DNA from: Qipengyuania psychrotolerans
GTDB lineage: Bacteria > Pseudomonadota > Alphaproteobacteria > Sphingomonadales > Sphingomonadaceae
Direction of reading: 5' to 3'
NCBI RefSeq assembly: GCF_019711355.1
Contig: NZ_CP081297.1
Location: 2,439,001-2,503,000, forward strand
Length of the DNA stretch: 64,000 nucleotides
The position numbers and the translations under genes are program-made. The notes beneath the pieces were generated by a model. The model had not been told where the DNA came from. It made no database searches and saw nothing but the letters and a program-made list of their open reading frames with translations. Below, piece after piece: positions 1-10,684 of the stretch (its first letter is position 1; each line of letters starts with the position of its first letter).

Positions 1-161
1 TGATGTAAGTCTTTTTGAGCGATTGCCCGACAAAAGCGGTTTCGCGTCTTTTTGACGGCTTCGTATCGACCGCATCTGACATTATCCGACGATAGGCAAA
101 GGGCCCGATGCGCGCGCTAAGGGACTATCCTTAGTTGCAGGCAGGCCCCTGAACTTCGCGG

Positions 162-1196
162 TCAATGACCTGGTGCAGCACCGAGCAGGAACGCGAGGCC
201 GGCACCATACACGACAATCACTGCGAGCGAATCTTCTCCCATCCTCAGAATGGTTCGATCACGCCGTTCCACCAGTCCGAGCACGAAAACGCCGGACATC
301 AACAGGGCAAGAAGCGCTGCCATCGCCTCGAACGGACCTGCCAGCCCAAGCACCGGCGGCCCGCTCGAGACAGCGTCGATGATCAGGATGAACGAAAAAT
401 TGAAGAGGTTGGACCCGAATACTTCACCGATTGCCAGTTCGTAGCGCTGGTGACGAATGGCGCCGATAATGGCCGAAAACTCGGGCAGCGACGTTGCGGC
501 CGACACGAAGAGAAAACCCATCAGGCTGCCGCCGATCCCGGTCTGCGTGGCGATGCGAGCCGCCGTTGCTGCGAGCGTCGCCCCTGCAACCATGATGATC
601 GCTGCCAGTATCGACAACCAGAGGAGCAGTGTGCGCCAGCTGATCTCACTCTGCTTGGCAGCCTCGGCGAAAGCCCGTTCCGGCTGGTCGATCACTTGCC
701 ACATCGGCCGCCGTTCCGTGCGATCGGCGATATGGATCGACGCAATAGAGGCGGCAAAAATTATGGCTGGCCATAGATAGGGTCCGCCTATGGGTGCGCG
801 GCCATCGGAAGTGATCGCCGCAATGATAAGCGCAAGGACCATCATCCCCGACACGCCCTGGATCAGCGTGACCGGCCGCGCCACGACCGAGGTCAGCGGT
901 CGCGGTCCCAGCAGCATGTCGGCAATTGCAAGCAACAGAACATTGAACGCCGCGCTGCCCAGGACGTCGTTCATTGCAAGCAGCGGAGCACCGATGGCCG
1001 CTGCGGTCGTCGCTGTCGCCAATTCAGGCAGGGATGTAATGCCGCCAAGTACAAGCAGCCCGGCAAACCCTTGGCCCAGACTTGTCTTGTCACTGAGCGC
1101 CACGACGAAACGAGGCAGGCGCGTGCCCGCCCACCACACCGCGCTGGCGGCAAGGCAGAAGCCGATGATCGGTGGCGCGAGGGTAACTCCGCTCAC
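162..1196 (-). CDS. CaCA-family sodium/calcium (cation/proton) antiporter
   Basis: An integral membrane antiporter of the Ca2+/cation antiporter superfamily, probably moving Ca2+ or a related cation against Na+ or H+ across the inner membrane. The two hallmark alpha repeats are visible: one near residues 50-90 with GGITSLPELATA and a following GSAAFN, and one near 230-277 with AATSLPEFSA and GEVFGSNLFN. The rest is a series of hydrophobic helices. The frame stays open upstream to an ATG at 1370, but those 58 extra residues are polar, use rarer codons (AGG, TTA) and have no hydrophobic segment, so I prefer the GTG at 1196 (344 aa). That leaves 228 bases to the divergent stress-protein operon. 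The family is clear; the ion and the start are uncertain. Confidence 0.8.
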   Translation of the reverse strand: MSGVTLAPPIIGFCLAASAVWWAGTRLPRFVVALSDKTSLGQGFAGLLVLGGITSLPELATATTAAAIGAPLLAMNDVLGSAAFNVLLLAIADMLLGPRPLTSVVARPVTLIQGVSGMMVLALIIAAITSDGRAPIGGPYLWPAIIFAASIASIHIADRTERRPMWQVIDQPERAFAEAAKQSEISWRTLLLWLSILAAIIMVAGATLAATAARIATQTGIGGSLMGFLFVSAATSLPEFSAIIGAIRHQRYELAIGEVFGSNLFNFSFILIIDAVSSGPPVLGLAGPFEAMAALLALLMSGVFVLGLVERRDRTILRMGEDSLAVIVVYGAGLAFLLGAAPGH

Positions 1197-1424
1197 CGCC
1201 CGTTTCCCGTCACGCCGACTGGAAACGGCGAAGTCTGATGAAGCAGAAGTTTGGTGGAGCGCATTGCCGCTCAGGTTCGCAGAGTGCGCCCGGTCCGCTC
1301 CATCCGTAAGTGTCCTGAGTGCAGCGATTAAGGAGGGTTCCGTATAGGCTGCGACCTGCCCCGACCTCATGCTTGATCAAGACGCCGGAGACTCGCCCCC
1401 GCGTCACCCTTCTAGGAGATCGCA

Positions 1425-2468
1425 GTGATTGGCAGCCAGTTCAGAAACTATGCTGAAATCGGACCGCGTACCGCCACGACCTCATACGGTTCGCGCACTT
1501 CGCCGCAAGGAATCTTTCGCCCTAAAAGCGAGGTGCCTCGCCTGCTGGCGTGCATTGATGACGGGGAGATGGCAAAAGCCGTTTCGGCGCAGGCACTGGC
1601 GATTGCCTGCAGTCTGGGCATGGAAGTGACGTTTGCCCGCGTAATCGATGCCCCGGGCCAATTTGCATCGCCAGCGGACCCGATCGAATGGCAGCTGCGG
1701 CGGCGGACACAGCAAGAGGACCTGCGCCGCTTTTCCGGTCAGGAAGAAGGCCAGGTAATTACCAACAGGGTGCTTCTGGCCGGTACGCCAGCCGACGAAT
1801 TGAGCGACTGGGCGCTAGATCATGGTGCCACTCTGCTGGCCACGGGGCGGCGGCGCTTCGAAGACGGCAGGGGCATGGGTTCAACGGCCCAGTCGCTGCT
1901 TGAACGCGGCGAACACTCACTGCTGATAGTCCCACCAGGCCAACCGCGAAAAGGCCCGTATCGCAGGATCATGGTTCCCATCGACGGTTCCGGCCGCGGA
2001 GATGCGGTCTTGCCCGTCGCACGCCGCATTGCGCGGACCCACGGGGCCGACCTGATGCTGATCCACATCGTACCGCCGACCGAAATTCTTGAAACAGTAA
2101 ACGCCCCGCAGCTTCACCGGCTTAGTAACGAGCTGGACGAACAGAAAAGGCGCCACGGCAAGAACCACCTGGAGGAGCTTCGCAGCCGGAGCATCGAGGA
2201 CGGTCTCGAGGTGGAAACGATCCTTCGCGGGCCAGGCGATCCGCGTTCAATGCTGCGCGACGCGGCGATCTCGGAAGATGTCGATCTGATCGTGATGGCA
2301 TCGCATGGCACCACCGGATTGAGCGATGTCGCTTGTGGCAGCGTTACCAAATACCTCGCCGAACATGCACCGGCGCCCCTCCTGATCGTCAGGCCAAATT
2401 TACGCTGCAGTTTCGGTCCGAAGGAGAAAAATTGCCGCAATCCTTCCGTTTTTCGCTTTGACGAGTGA
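1425..2468 (+). CDS. Tandem-domain universal stress protein (UspA family)
   Basis: A cytoplasmic stress protein of 347 aa made of two UspA domains, roughly residues 37-180 and 188-327. Each ends with the family's nucleotide-binding loop: one near 138-172 running to LLIVPPG, and one near 290-325 with ASHGTTGLSDVACGS followed by APLLIVRP. The second is a near match to G-2X-G-9X-G(S/T), with alanine at the first glycine, so ATP binding is plausible. The GTG start is set by an AGGAG at 1414-1418, six bases upstream. The last four bases overlap the start of the giant glucan synthase-like gene (GTGA), so the two are translationally coupled. Tandem Usp proteins are typical members of low-oxygen regulons, which fits the Crp/Fnr gene nearby. 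Confidence 0.9.
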   Translation: MIGSQFRNYAEIGPRTATTSYGSRTSPQGIFRPKSEVPRLLACIDDGEMAKAVSAQALAIACSLGMEVTFARVIDAPGQFASPADPIEWQLRRRTQQEDLRRFSGQEEGQVITNRVLLAGTPADELSDWALDHGATLLATGRRRFEDGRGMGSTAQSLLERGEHSLLIVPPGQPRKGPYRRIMVPIDGSGRGDAVLPVARRIARTHGADLMLIHIVPPTEILETVNAPQLHRLSNELDEQKRRHGKNHLEELRSRSIEDGLEVETILRGPGDPRSMLRDAAISEDVDLIVMASHGTTGLSDVACGSVTKYLAEHAPAPLLIVRPNLRCSFGPKEKNCRNPSVFRFDE

Positions 2469-5400
2469 CCGCCCCCGCCGATCTCGAGTCGCCGCTCGAA
2501 CATGCGGCGCACGAACTGGCTACGCAACATCGGCTTGGCCGCGCTCATCCCGTTCCGATCACTGTCCTGAACCACCTTCCGGACATCAAACGATGGCTCG
2601 AAGAAACGAGGCAGGTCTGCGTCGACCCCCCGCCGGACGCCGGAAAGGCAGCAGAGTGGCTGCTCGACAACGACTACCAAGTCTATCGCGCGCTGCGCAG
2701 GATCGACAAGGATCTTCCGCCCGCCTTCTACCGCCAACTGCCGGCGCTGCGGTCAGACCAGCGCGGTATCCCGCGCGTTTATGACCTGGCCGCGGAATAC
2801 CTGCGTGCCAGTCACATGCAGGTGTCACTCAATGGCCTCGCCGAATTCGTGGAGGCTTACCAGCAGCGTTTGCCGCTGAAGATCGCGGAAGTCTGGGCGC
2901 TTCCGACCATGCTGCGAATTGCGTGCGTGGAACATCTCGTGGTGTCGTTTGCATCACTGCTTGCGACCCCGCGAGACCTTCCTTTCTCTGCCAGCGATCT
3001 TGGCCTCGACACACTGTCGCTCGATCCAACCGAGCGGGTTGCACGCTCGATTTCCAACCTTGGCATCATCGCATCAATCCCCTGGGAGGATTTCTTCGAC
3101 CGGGTGAGCGTGGTCGAAAAGATCCTGTCGCGCGATCCGACGCATTTCTATGCACGGATGGATTTCGAGACGCGCGACCATTACCGCAACGCTGTCGAAC
3201 AGCTGGCGCGAGCCAGCAATTGCGGTGAACGTGAAGTTGCCGAAGCTGCCGTCCGCCACGCACGCGCCAGCCCGGATGAAGAGGTCGCGCACCACGTCGG
3301 ATACTGGCTGGTCGATGCTGGCCGGCCCGCTCTGGAACGAGAGCTGGGTACGGTCGTCGATCCGGGCCTGCGACTGCGCCGACTTGTAATGGGCCACGCG
3401 GGCAGATTTTACGCCCTGGCAATCGCGCTCAGCGGCATCTTGGCATTGATCCTGCCAGCGCTCTATCTTGCGTATGTCGAAGCGCCGCTTGCCGGCTGGA
3501 TGATTGCGATGATTGCCAGCATCGTGCCCGCCTCCGTGCTCGCGATCACGGCCGTCCACTGGGCGATCACACGTCTGCTTTCTCCGACCGTGCTCCCCAA
3601 ACTCGATTGCCGCCACGGACTGCCTCGCGATGCGAAATGCTTCGTCGTAGTGCCGGTGGTGATCGGCTCGGAGAAGGAACTGGCAAGCCTCACCCAGCAA
3701 CTGGAAACCCACTGGCTGGCCAATGTCGATCCCCTGTTGCAAGTGGCGCTGCTGGCCGATTTCGCAGACGCCGATGCTGAGGTCATGCCGGAAGACGCGC
3801 GCATCGCCGAGGCCCTGAACCGGGCGATCAAGGAACTGAACCATCGCCACGGCGACCGCGCACCCGAAGGACCGTTCCATCTCCTGCTCCGCCCGCGCTT
3901 GTTCAATCCATCCGAGGATTGCTGGATGGCCTGGGAGCGCAAGCGCGGAAAGCTGGAGCAGTTCAACCGGCTGATCGTGGAAGGCGACTGGACTGCCTTT
4001 TCGGCGCACATTGGAAACAAGGCAGCATTTCGCGATGTCCGTTACGTCGTGACGGTCGACGCCGATACCATGCTGCCACCCAGTTCGGTTGCGCGCCTTG
4101 TGGGAACCATCGCCCACCCGCTGAACCGGGCGGAGTACGATTCCGAAAGCGGCACGGTCGAGCGAGGCTACGCCTTGGTGCAGCCGCGCGTCGAGATATC
4201 GCCCCCGGCCGGCAATCGCAGCCTTTATGCCAGGCTGTTCACCGGAGACACCGCAATCGACATCTACAGCCGGGCGGTATCCGATGTGTACCAGGACCTT
4301 TTCGGTGCGGGCATTTTCGTCGGCAAGGGCATTTACGATGTTCGCGCCTTTCATGCCGCCGTTGACGGGCGTGTTCCTGAGAACCGCATCCTGAGTCATG
4401 ATCTTTTCGAGGGCGCGCATGGCCGCACCGCGCTTGCGACGGACATCGTGCTCTACGAAAATTTCCCGGCGAGTTATCCCGAATATGCCCGGCGGCTGCA
4501 CCGCTGGGTCCGCGGCGATTGGCAATTGCTCGCCTGGCTCTGGCCGCGTGTGCCGGGTCCTGACGGCACGCGCCTGAGAAACTCCATTTCCGGAATAGAC
4601 CGGTGGAAGATGCTCGACAATTTGCGCCGCAGCATGGTCGCGCCCGGCCTGCTTTTCCTCGCGGTGGCTGGCTGGTTGATACTGCCGGGGGCCCCGTGGT
4701 TCTGGACAGCGCTCGTCGTCATGGCGCCCGGCTGGCAATTGATGACGGATATCGTCAGCGGATTGGCGAGAGGACGCCGGGTAGGGGCTACATACGGCAT
4801 GCGTGCGCGGTGGGCGGACCAGGCAGGGCGCTGGCTGCAGCTCATGGTCTACCTGATGCACGAGGCGGTCCTGTCATTGCATGCCATTACCGTCACCTTG
4901 TGGCGCACATTCGTAAGCCACCACCACCTGCTCGAATGGACATCTGCCGCGCATATCGCCTCGCGCATGGCCGAGCTCAGCCCGCGCCGGCTGGTCTGGC
5001 GCGAAATGTGGATGGGTCCTGTGCTTGCCGGCGTGATCGGAGTGACCCTGGCCCTCCTGAGGCCGGCAGCTTTGCCGGTGGCCCTACCGCTTATCGCAGC
5101 GTGGCTGGTGGCACCTGAAATCGCCCTCTTCAGCAGCAGGCCGCGCCAAACCAAGGCTGCACCGCTGGGGACAGGCGACGAACAGTTCCTGAGATTGCTG
5201 GCCCGCCGCACGTGGTATTTCTTCGAAAGGTTCGCCGGGCCGGAGGACAACTGGCTGCCGCCGGACAATTACCAGGGCCCGCCACATGAAGAGATCGGTC
5301 ATCGCACCTCGCCAACCAACATCGGCATGTTGCTCGTCTCGACCGCCGCGGCTTGGGATCTCGGTTTTCTCGGGCGAGCGGAACTGGCGGCGCGCGGCCG

Positions 5401-8400
5401 CAATGTGCTCGATGCGCTGGCGCAGCTGGAACGCTATCGCGGGCATTTCTACAATTGGTATGAAACCCGGCATCTTCACCAGCTCGAGCCTCGCTATGTC
5501 TCGACTGTCGACAGCGGCAATCTCGCAGTAAGCCTGATCGCGTATGCGGAAACACTGCGAGAGGCCGCCAGCAGCGCTGGATTCGAAGCGCAGCGCTGGA
5601 GTGGGCTCGAAGATATCATTGCATTGCTGGACGAGGCGGCGCTGGGGCTGTCCGGATCTGCGCAATTGCGCGCTCATATCGCCGCGATAAAATCGCGCGC
5701 GCAACAGGCCGCCAGAGGCAGCGAGACCGACCTCGCCGAGTTTGTGCACTGGTTACGCCAAACCGAACTGACAGGGCTTGCAGACACTGCGGAAGCAGTC
5801 GCCGAGGCAGCCGGAGATGCCACGCCCGAGCACATGCGCGACCTGCTGATCTGGCTCGATCGTCTGCGTCATCACGTGGACGAGATGCACCGCGATCTTG
5901 ATCCGCTCAACGATCTGCCGGACGAAATGCTGTCCTTGGCCGAAGAAGTCATCGCGCTGGCCTGGTCAATGGATTTTTCTTGGCTTTACGACCGCGAACG
6001 GCGGCTGTTCTTCATCGGACACAATGTCACCGCGAGCCGGATCGACACGCACCATTACGACCTGCTTGCCTCCGAAGCCCGGCTTGCGAGCTATTTCGCC
6101 ATCGCGAAGGGCGATGTTCCGATCGAGCACTGGTTTCATTTGCAGCGCCCGGTGACGCGTGTGCGAGGGGGGCTGTCGCTCGTCTCGTGGAACGGCTCGA
6201 TGTTCGAATACCTCATGCCGCGCCTGCTGCTGCGCGGGGAACCGGATACCCTCTTGGGCGAGAGCGAACGGGTGTCGGTGGAGATCCAGCGGCGATCCGG
6301 CAAGGCGCTTGGTACACCGTGGGGCGTCTCGGAATCCGCTTATGCCGAACGCGATCCCGAGCACCGCTATCGCTACCAGGCTTTCGGGACTCCCGGCCTC
6401 GGGCTTAAGCGAGGGCTCGCCCGCGATAACGTCATTGCTCCTTATGCATCGGCACTGGCACTGGCTGTGGCTCCGCAGCAGGCGACCGCCAATCTGAGGC
6501 GACTGTCAGAGTTGGGTGCGCAAGGCCGTTTCGGGATGTGGGAGGCGCTCGACTTTACACCTGACCGCGCTCCCGCGTCGCAGGCTTTCATGCCTGTCAT
6601 GGCGTACATGGCTCATCATCAGGGCATGGTGCTTTGCGCGATCGCCAACGCGCTGACCGATGACCGGATGGTTGCCCGGTTCCTGCGGGATCCGCAAATG
6701 AAGCTCGTGTCGCTGCTACTGAGCGAGCGGGTTCCGAATGAAATACCGCCCGAAATCGAGCGGCTCGAAACGCTTGCTCATGGCGAGACCGCCAAGGATG
6801 TCGGGCCGATTGCGCCTTGGGCACCTGCACCGATGGCGTTCCCTCAGGTCCAGGTCCTGGGTAACGGCCGCCTGTCGAGCTGGATCGGGGAAAGCGGCGG
6901 CGGGGCGCTGCGGTGGCAGGGACAGGCACTGACACGGTTTTCACCCGACGCCACTCGCGATGCGGACGGGTTCTGGTTCTATGTTCAGGACATGGAAAGC
7001 GGGGCGCTGTGGTCGGCGACCCGCCAGCCCACCGGTGCGATCCCAGACGAATTTCACGTCCAGTTCCAGCCGCATCTCGCCGAGTTTCATCGCCGCGACC
7101 ACGGCATCGACCTGCGGCTGGAGGTGTGCGTAGGAAGCGGCGACGACATCGAGATGCGCCGGGTGACACTGGTCAACGAAAGTGACCGTCTGCGCCGTCT
7201 GCGCCTGACCACCTATGCCGAGATAGTGCTTGCGCCGCCGCTTGACGATGAGCGGCATCCGGCATTCAGCAAGCTGTTTACGGGCGGAGAGTTCGTACCG
7301 CGCCTGGGCGGGCTTCTGTTCACTCGCCGGCCGCGAAACGCGAACGAGACGCCTGCGTCGATGACCCAGTTCGCCATTGACGAAAACGGCCCCATTAGCG
7401 CGCTTCGGCATGAAGTGGATCGCCGGGCCTTTATCGGGCGCAATCGCGGACTGGATAATCCGATCGGTGCCTCCCAGCCTCTTACCGCCACGAGCGGATT
7501 CACGCTCGATCCCATTTCGGCGCTCCAGTGGGAGATTGATCTGAAGCCGGGGCAACAGAAAGTCATGTGCCTGAACACGGCGGTTGCATCGAGCGGAGCC
7601 AAGGCACGGGAGATGGCCGCCCGCCATGCCACTCTCGCTTCGATGGACTGGATTGTTGGCGATGCCACGCTTGAATCCGCCCGTGTAGTCGCGCGCAGTA
7701 GGCTGAAGGTCGAAGATCTGCCTGCCGTACAGGCTCTGGGTACGCTGATGATCCACCCGCATGGCGCCTTGCGGACAGGTCCGGACCGGATCCGCAACAA
7801 TCGCTTCGGCCAATCGAGCCTCTGGGGCCTGGCGCTATCGGGCGATCTGCCCATCCTGTTGCTGCGCGTGAACCGCAATGGAGAGCATCTGCTCCCCCTT
7901 CTCGCCAGCGCGCATGAGCTCTGGCGGCGAACCGGATTGCCTGTCGACCTCGTCATCCTGCAGAATTCGGGATCAGCCTATGTCGAACCACTACGAGGCG
8001 AACTGTTCGAGCTGCTCAGGGAAATCGGTGCCAGCGATATGTTGGGCCGAAACGGCGGCATTCATCTGCTGTTCGCGGATCAGAGCGGGACCGATCAGGT
8101 CCAGATGCTCGAAGCAATGGCATGGGCTATTCTCGATGATGACGGCGGGTCTCTTCAAGATCAGCTGGCGAATGCGAAAAGCTCCGTCCCCCTGCCTCCG
8201 CCGATCCTGCCAACGCTGCCGCAGTTGTCCGATCCTCCTGTCCCAGCGCCCGCCGCAGAGGACCTTTTCATGTTCAATGAGACGGGGGGCTTCTCTCCGG
8301 ACGGGCGCGAATATGTGATTAAGCTGCAACCGGGGCAGACAACGCCGGCACCATGGGTGAACGTATTGGCCAACGATGATTTCGGCACGCTGGTGACCGA

Positions 8401-10684
8401 AGCCGGCGGCGGCTTCAGCTGGTCGGTCAACAGCGGCGAGAACCGGTTGACCCCCTGGACCAATGACCCCGTCACTGACCGCACCGGCGAAGTCCTCTAT
8501 CTTCGGGACGAGGAGACCGTTGCCACATGGTCCGTCACTCCGGCCCCCGCCGGGCAGGGCCAGCCATGCGAAATCCGCCACGGCGCAGGTTTCACCCAGT
8601 GGCGCCGGACATCCCACGGGCTGGCTCAGGAGCAGCGCATTTCCGTGGCGTCAGACGCGCCAGTCAAATTTGTACGCCTGCGCCTGGGGAACCAGGCGGA
8701 TCGGCCCCGCAGGCTTACTGCGACCTATTACGCGGAATGGCTGCTTGGATCCCTGCCTTCTGTTTCCCGCCGCCATGTTGCGTGCCGGTTCGACGAGGCC
8801 ACGCAGACGTTACTCGCCTCCAGTCCGTGGAGCGCGGATTTCGCCGGTCGCTGTGCATTTCTTTGTGCCACCCGGAGGGCGCATGGTTTTACCACCGACA
8901 GGGAAGAATTTCTCGGGCGTGAAGGCCGATATGAAGAGCCCGAAGGACTGCGGCGGTGGGGGTTGGCCGCTACCGAGGTCGCTGGCGAAGATGCCTGCGC
9001 AGCCTATCAGGTCCATATCGATCTTGCGCCGGGCGAAACCGGCGAAGTGACGTTTATCCTGGGGGAAGCGGCGAATGAGGAAGAGGCGCTCGCCCTCGCT
9101 GCGGAATGGCGCGTGCCCGCTGCGATAACAGGCGCCGAAGCTGCCCTGACTGCGAGATGGGACGATTTGCTCAGCGCGGTCACGGTGGAAACTCCCGACC
9201 GCGCTTTTGACATGATGATCAACCACTGGCTGGTTTACCAATCGCTGTCGTCGCGCATCATGGCGCGGGCAGGATTCTACCAGGCGAGCGGCGCGATCGG
9301 TTTTCGGGACCAGCTGCAGGATGTGCTGGGCCTGCTGCACATCGCTCCGCAAAGAGCGCGCGCTCATATCCTGACCTGCGCCGCGCACCAGTTCGAAGAA
9401 GGTGACGTCCTGCACTGGTGGCATCCGCCTTCCGACCGCGGCGTGCGAACGCGCTTCTCCGATGACCTGCTGTGGCTTCCCTATGCCACCGGAACATATG
9501 TCCGCGCGACCGGCGACCTCACGATCCTCAGCGAAATCGTACCCTTTCTCACCGCACCGCCCCTCAATCCCGACGAGCATGATCGCTATGCGCAATTTGC
9601 CACTGCCCTCACCGATGCGCCGCTGATCGAGCATTGCGAGCGCGCGCTCGAACGGGTCGCGCTGGGCGGACACGGCCTCCCGCTCATGGGCACGGGCGAC
9701 TGGAATGACGGTATGGATCGTGTCGGTGACGAGGGGCGCGGGGAAAGCGTGTGGCTGGCCTGGTTCGCATCGGTCACGGCGGGATTGCTCGTAGATCTCG
9801 AACAGCGATTAGACCGCCAGCACGAGGCCGCGCAATGGGCGCAAACCGCGCGCACCTGGCGGCGTAATGCCGAAGATGCAGGATGGGACGGCGGCTGGTA
9901 CCGCCGCGCCTATGATGACGAAGGGCATCCGCTCGGTTCTGCAAGGGATGGCGAATGCCGGATCGATTCCATTTCGCAGAGTTGGGCCGTGTTTGCCGGC
10001 GCGCACCCCGAACGCACTGCAATTGCGCTTGATGCAGCGCGCAGCGAGCTGATTGATGGCGAGGCGCGTCTGGCCCGCCTGCTGTGGCCGCCATTTGACA
10101 AGAGCGTGATCGATCCCGGCTATATCGCAGCATACCCGCCGGGGCTGCGCGAAAACGGCGGACAATATTCCCATGCTGCTGCATGGCTCGGGCTGGCACT
10201 CGCCCAGACCGGTGACGCCGACAGCGCTCTCGACGTGTTCCACATGATCTGCCCGGCCAGGCGCACTGCCAGCGCCGAGGGTGCGGAGCTTTACCGGATC
10301 GAACCCTACGTCGTGGCGGGCGACATTGCCTCGGCAGAACCACACCGCGGCAGAGGGGGGTGGAGTTGGTACACAGGCGCTGCGGCATGGGCGTGGCGAC
10401 TTGGCGTCGAGGGTATTCTGGGCATCTCGATGGATGAAGGCAAAGTGCGCATCAACCCATCGCTGCCAAGCGGCTGGCCGGGCTTTCGCGCAACCCTGCG
10501 CCGAGGCAATGCGCGGCTGGTTTTCGAGGTTTCGGCAGCAGCTGACGTGCGCGGCCAGTTAATCACGGTCGATGGCGAGAGCGTTTCGGACGCCGCAATT
10601 GCCTTCCCTCCCGATGGAGAAACGCGCCGGATCGATGTGCGGTGTGAAGCAACATTGCGCCAACCCGTTGGAGAAACCCTGTGA
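2465..10684 (+). CDS. Giant cyclic beta-1,2-glucan synthase-like protein (GT84-GH94, NdvB/ChvB type)
   Basis: A 2,739-aa membrane protein with the layout of cyclic beta-1,2-glucan synthases, which run about 2,800 aa. After a soluble N-terminus come hydrophobic segments near residues 318-375. A glycosyltransferase domain has VDADTMLPPSS near 530 and RRLHRWVRGDWQ near 676-687. More membrane segments lie near 724-765 and 850-890. A glucoamylase-like stretch contains MAHHQGMV near 1382. The C-terminal half has GH94 phosphorylase-type modules with GTGDWNDGMDRVGDEG near 2410. Known members polymerise glucose from UDP-glucose and adjust ring size through the GH94 part. It starts at GTG overlapping the stress-protein stop and ends overlapping the ppsA start. 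No ndvA-like exporter is in the window. The family is firm; product linkage and cyclisation are inferred. Confidence 0.88.
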   Translation: MTAPADLESPLEHAAHELATQHRLGRAHPVPITVLNHLPDIKRWLEETRQVCVDPPPDAGKAAEWLLDNDYQVYRALRRIDKDLPPAFYRQLPALRSDQRGIPRVYDLAAEYLRASHMQVSLNGLAEFVEAYQQRLPLKIAEVWALPTMLRIACVEHLVVSFASLLATPRDLPFSASDLGLDTLSLDPTERVARSISNLGIIASIPWEDFFDRVSVVEKILSRDPTHFYARMDFETRDHYRNAVEQLARASNCGEREVAEAAVRHARASPDEEVAHHVGYWLVDAGRPALERELGTVVDPGLRLRRLVMGHAGRFYALAIALSGILALILPALYLAYVEAPLAGWMIAMIASIVPASVLAITAVHWAITRLLSPTVLPKLDCRHGLPRDAKCFVVVPVVIGSEKELASLTQQLETHWLANVDPLLQVALLADFADADAEVMPEDARIAEALNRAIKELNHRHGDRAPEGPFHLLLRPRLFNPSEDCWMAWERKRGKLEQFNRLIVEGDWTAFSAHIGNKAAFRDVRYVVTVDADTMLPPSSVARLVGTIAHPLNRAEYDSESGTVERGYALVQPRVEISPPAGNRSLYARLFTGDTAIDIYSRAVSDVYQDLFGAGIFVGKGIYDVRAFHAAVDGRVPENRILSHDLFEGAHGRTALATDIVLYENFPASYPEYARRLHRWVRGDWQLLAWLWPRVPGPDGTRLRNSISGIDRWKMLDNLRRSMVAPGLLFLAVAGWLILPGAPWFWTALVVMAPGWQLMTDIVSGLARGRRVGATYGMRARWADQAGRWLQLMVYLMHEAVLSLHAITVTLWRTFVSHHHLLEWTSAAHIASRMAELSPRRLVWREMWMGPVLAGVIGVTLALLRPAALPVALPLIAAWLVAPEIALFSSRPRQTKAAPLGTGDEQFLRLLARRTWYFFERFAGPEDNWLPPDNYQGPPHEEIGHRTSPTNIGMLLVSTAAAWDLGFLGRAELAARGRNVLDALAQLERYRGHFYNWYETRHLHQLEPRYVSTVDSGNLAVSLIAYAETLREAASSAGFEAQRWSGLEDIIALLDEAALGLSGSAQLRAHIAAIKSRAQQAARGSETDLAEFVHWLRQTELTGLADTAEAVAEAAGDATPEHMRDLLIWLDRLRHHVDEMHRDLDPLNDLPDEMLSLAEEVIALAWSMDFSWLYDRERRLFFIGHNVTASRIDTHHYDLLASEARLASYFAIAKGDVPIEHWFHLQRPVTRVRGGLSLVSWNGSMFEYLMPRLLLRGEPDTLLGESERVSVEIQRRSGKALGTPWGVSESAYAERDPEHRYRYQAFGTPGLGLKRGLARDNVIAPYASALALAVAPQQATANLRRLSELGAQGRFGMWEALDFTPDRAPASQAFMPVMAYMAHHQGMVLCAIANALTDDRMVARFLRDPQMKLVSLLLSERVPNEIPPEIERLETLAHGETAKDVGPIAPWAPAPMAFPQVQVLGNGRLSSWIGESGGGALRWQGQALTRFSPDATRDADGFWFYVQDMESGALWSATRQPTGAIPDEFHVQFQPHLAEFHRRDHGIDLRLEVCVGSGDDIEMRRVTLVNESDRLRRLRLTTYAEIVLAPPLDDERHPAFSKLFTGGEFVPRLGGLLFTRRPRNANETPASMTQFAIDENGPISALRHEVDRRAFIGRNRGLDNPIGASQPLTATSGFTLDPISALQWEIDLKPGQQKVMCLNTAVASSGAKAREMAARHATLASMDWIVGDATLESARVVARSRLKVEDLPAVQALGTLMIHPHGALRTGPDRIRNNRFGQSSLWGLALSGDLPILLLRVNRNGEHLLPLLASAHELWRRTGLPVDLVILQNSGSAYVEPLRGELFELLREIGASDMLGRNGGIHLLFADQSGTDQVQMLEAMAWAILDDDGGSLQDQLANAKSSVPLPPPILPTLPQLSDPPVPAPAAEDLFMFNETGGFSPDGREYVIKLQPGQTTPAPWVNVLANDDFGTLVTEAGGGFSWSVNSGENRLTPWTNDPVTDRTGEVLYLRDEETVATWSVTPAPAGQGQPCEIRHGAGFTQWRRTSHGLAQEQRISVASDAPVKFVRLRLGNQADRPRRLTATYYAEWLLGSLPSVSRRHVACRFDEATQTLLASSPWSADFAGRCAFLCATRRAHGFTTDREEFLGREGRYEEPEGLRRWGLAATEVAGEDACAAYQVHIDLAPGETGEVTFILGEAANEEEALALAAEWRVPAAITGAEAALTARWDDLLSAVTVETPDRAFDMMINHWLVYQSLSSRIMARAGFYQASGAIGFRDQLQDVLGLLHIAPQRARAHILTCAAHQFEEGDVLHWWHPPSDRGVRTRFSDDLLWLPYATGTYVRATGDLTILSEIVPFLTAPPLNPDEHDRYAQFATALTDAPLIEHCERALERVALGGHGLPLMGTGDWNDGMDRVGDEGRGESVWLAWFASVTAGLLVDLEQRLDRQHEAAQWAQTARTWRRNAEDAGWDGGWYRRAYDDEGHPLGSARDGECRIDSISQSWAVFAGAHPERTAIALDAARSELIDGEARLARLLWPPFDKSVIDPGYIAAYPPGLRENGGQYSHAAAWLGLALAQTGDADSALDVFHMICPARRTASAEGAELYRIEPYVVAGDIASAEPHRGRGGWSWYTGAAAWAWRLGVEGILGISMDEGKVRINPSLPSGWPGFRATLRRGNARLVFEVSAAADVRGQLITVDGESVSDAAIAFPPDGETRRIDVRCEATLRQPVGETL

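Noticed and set aside
117..134. Inverted repeat CTAAGG-N6-CCTTAG
   Set aside because: Short, single occurrence, near no identified start and with no known regulator consensus.
1197..1370. N-terminal 58 codons of the antiporter
   Set aside because: Open frame, but polar, with AGG and TTA codons and no hydrophobic segment; more likely leader DNA.
1373..1380. TTGATCAA as an FNR/FixK box before the stress-protein operon
   Set aside because: The half-sites are directly joined; the family needs a spacer (TTGA-N6-TCAA).
3074..4861. A 595-codon frame antisense to the glucan synthase-like gene
   Set aside because: Shadow of the glycosyltransferase domain; no signal or motif of its own.
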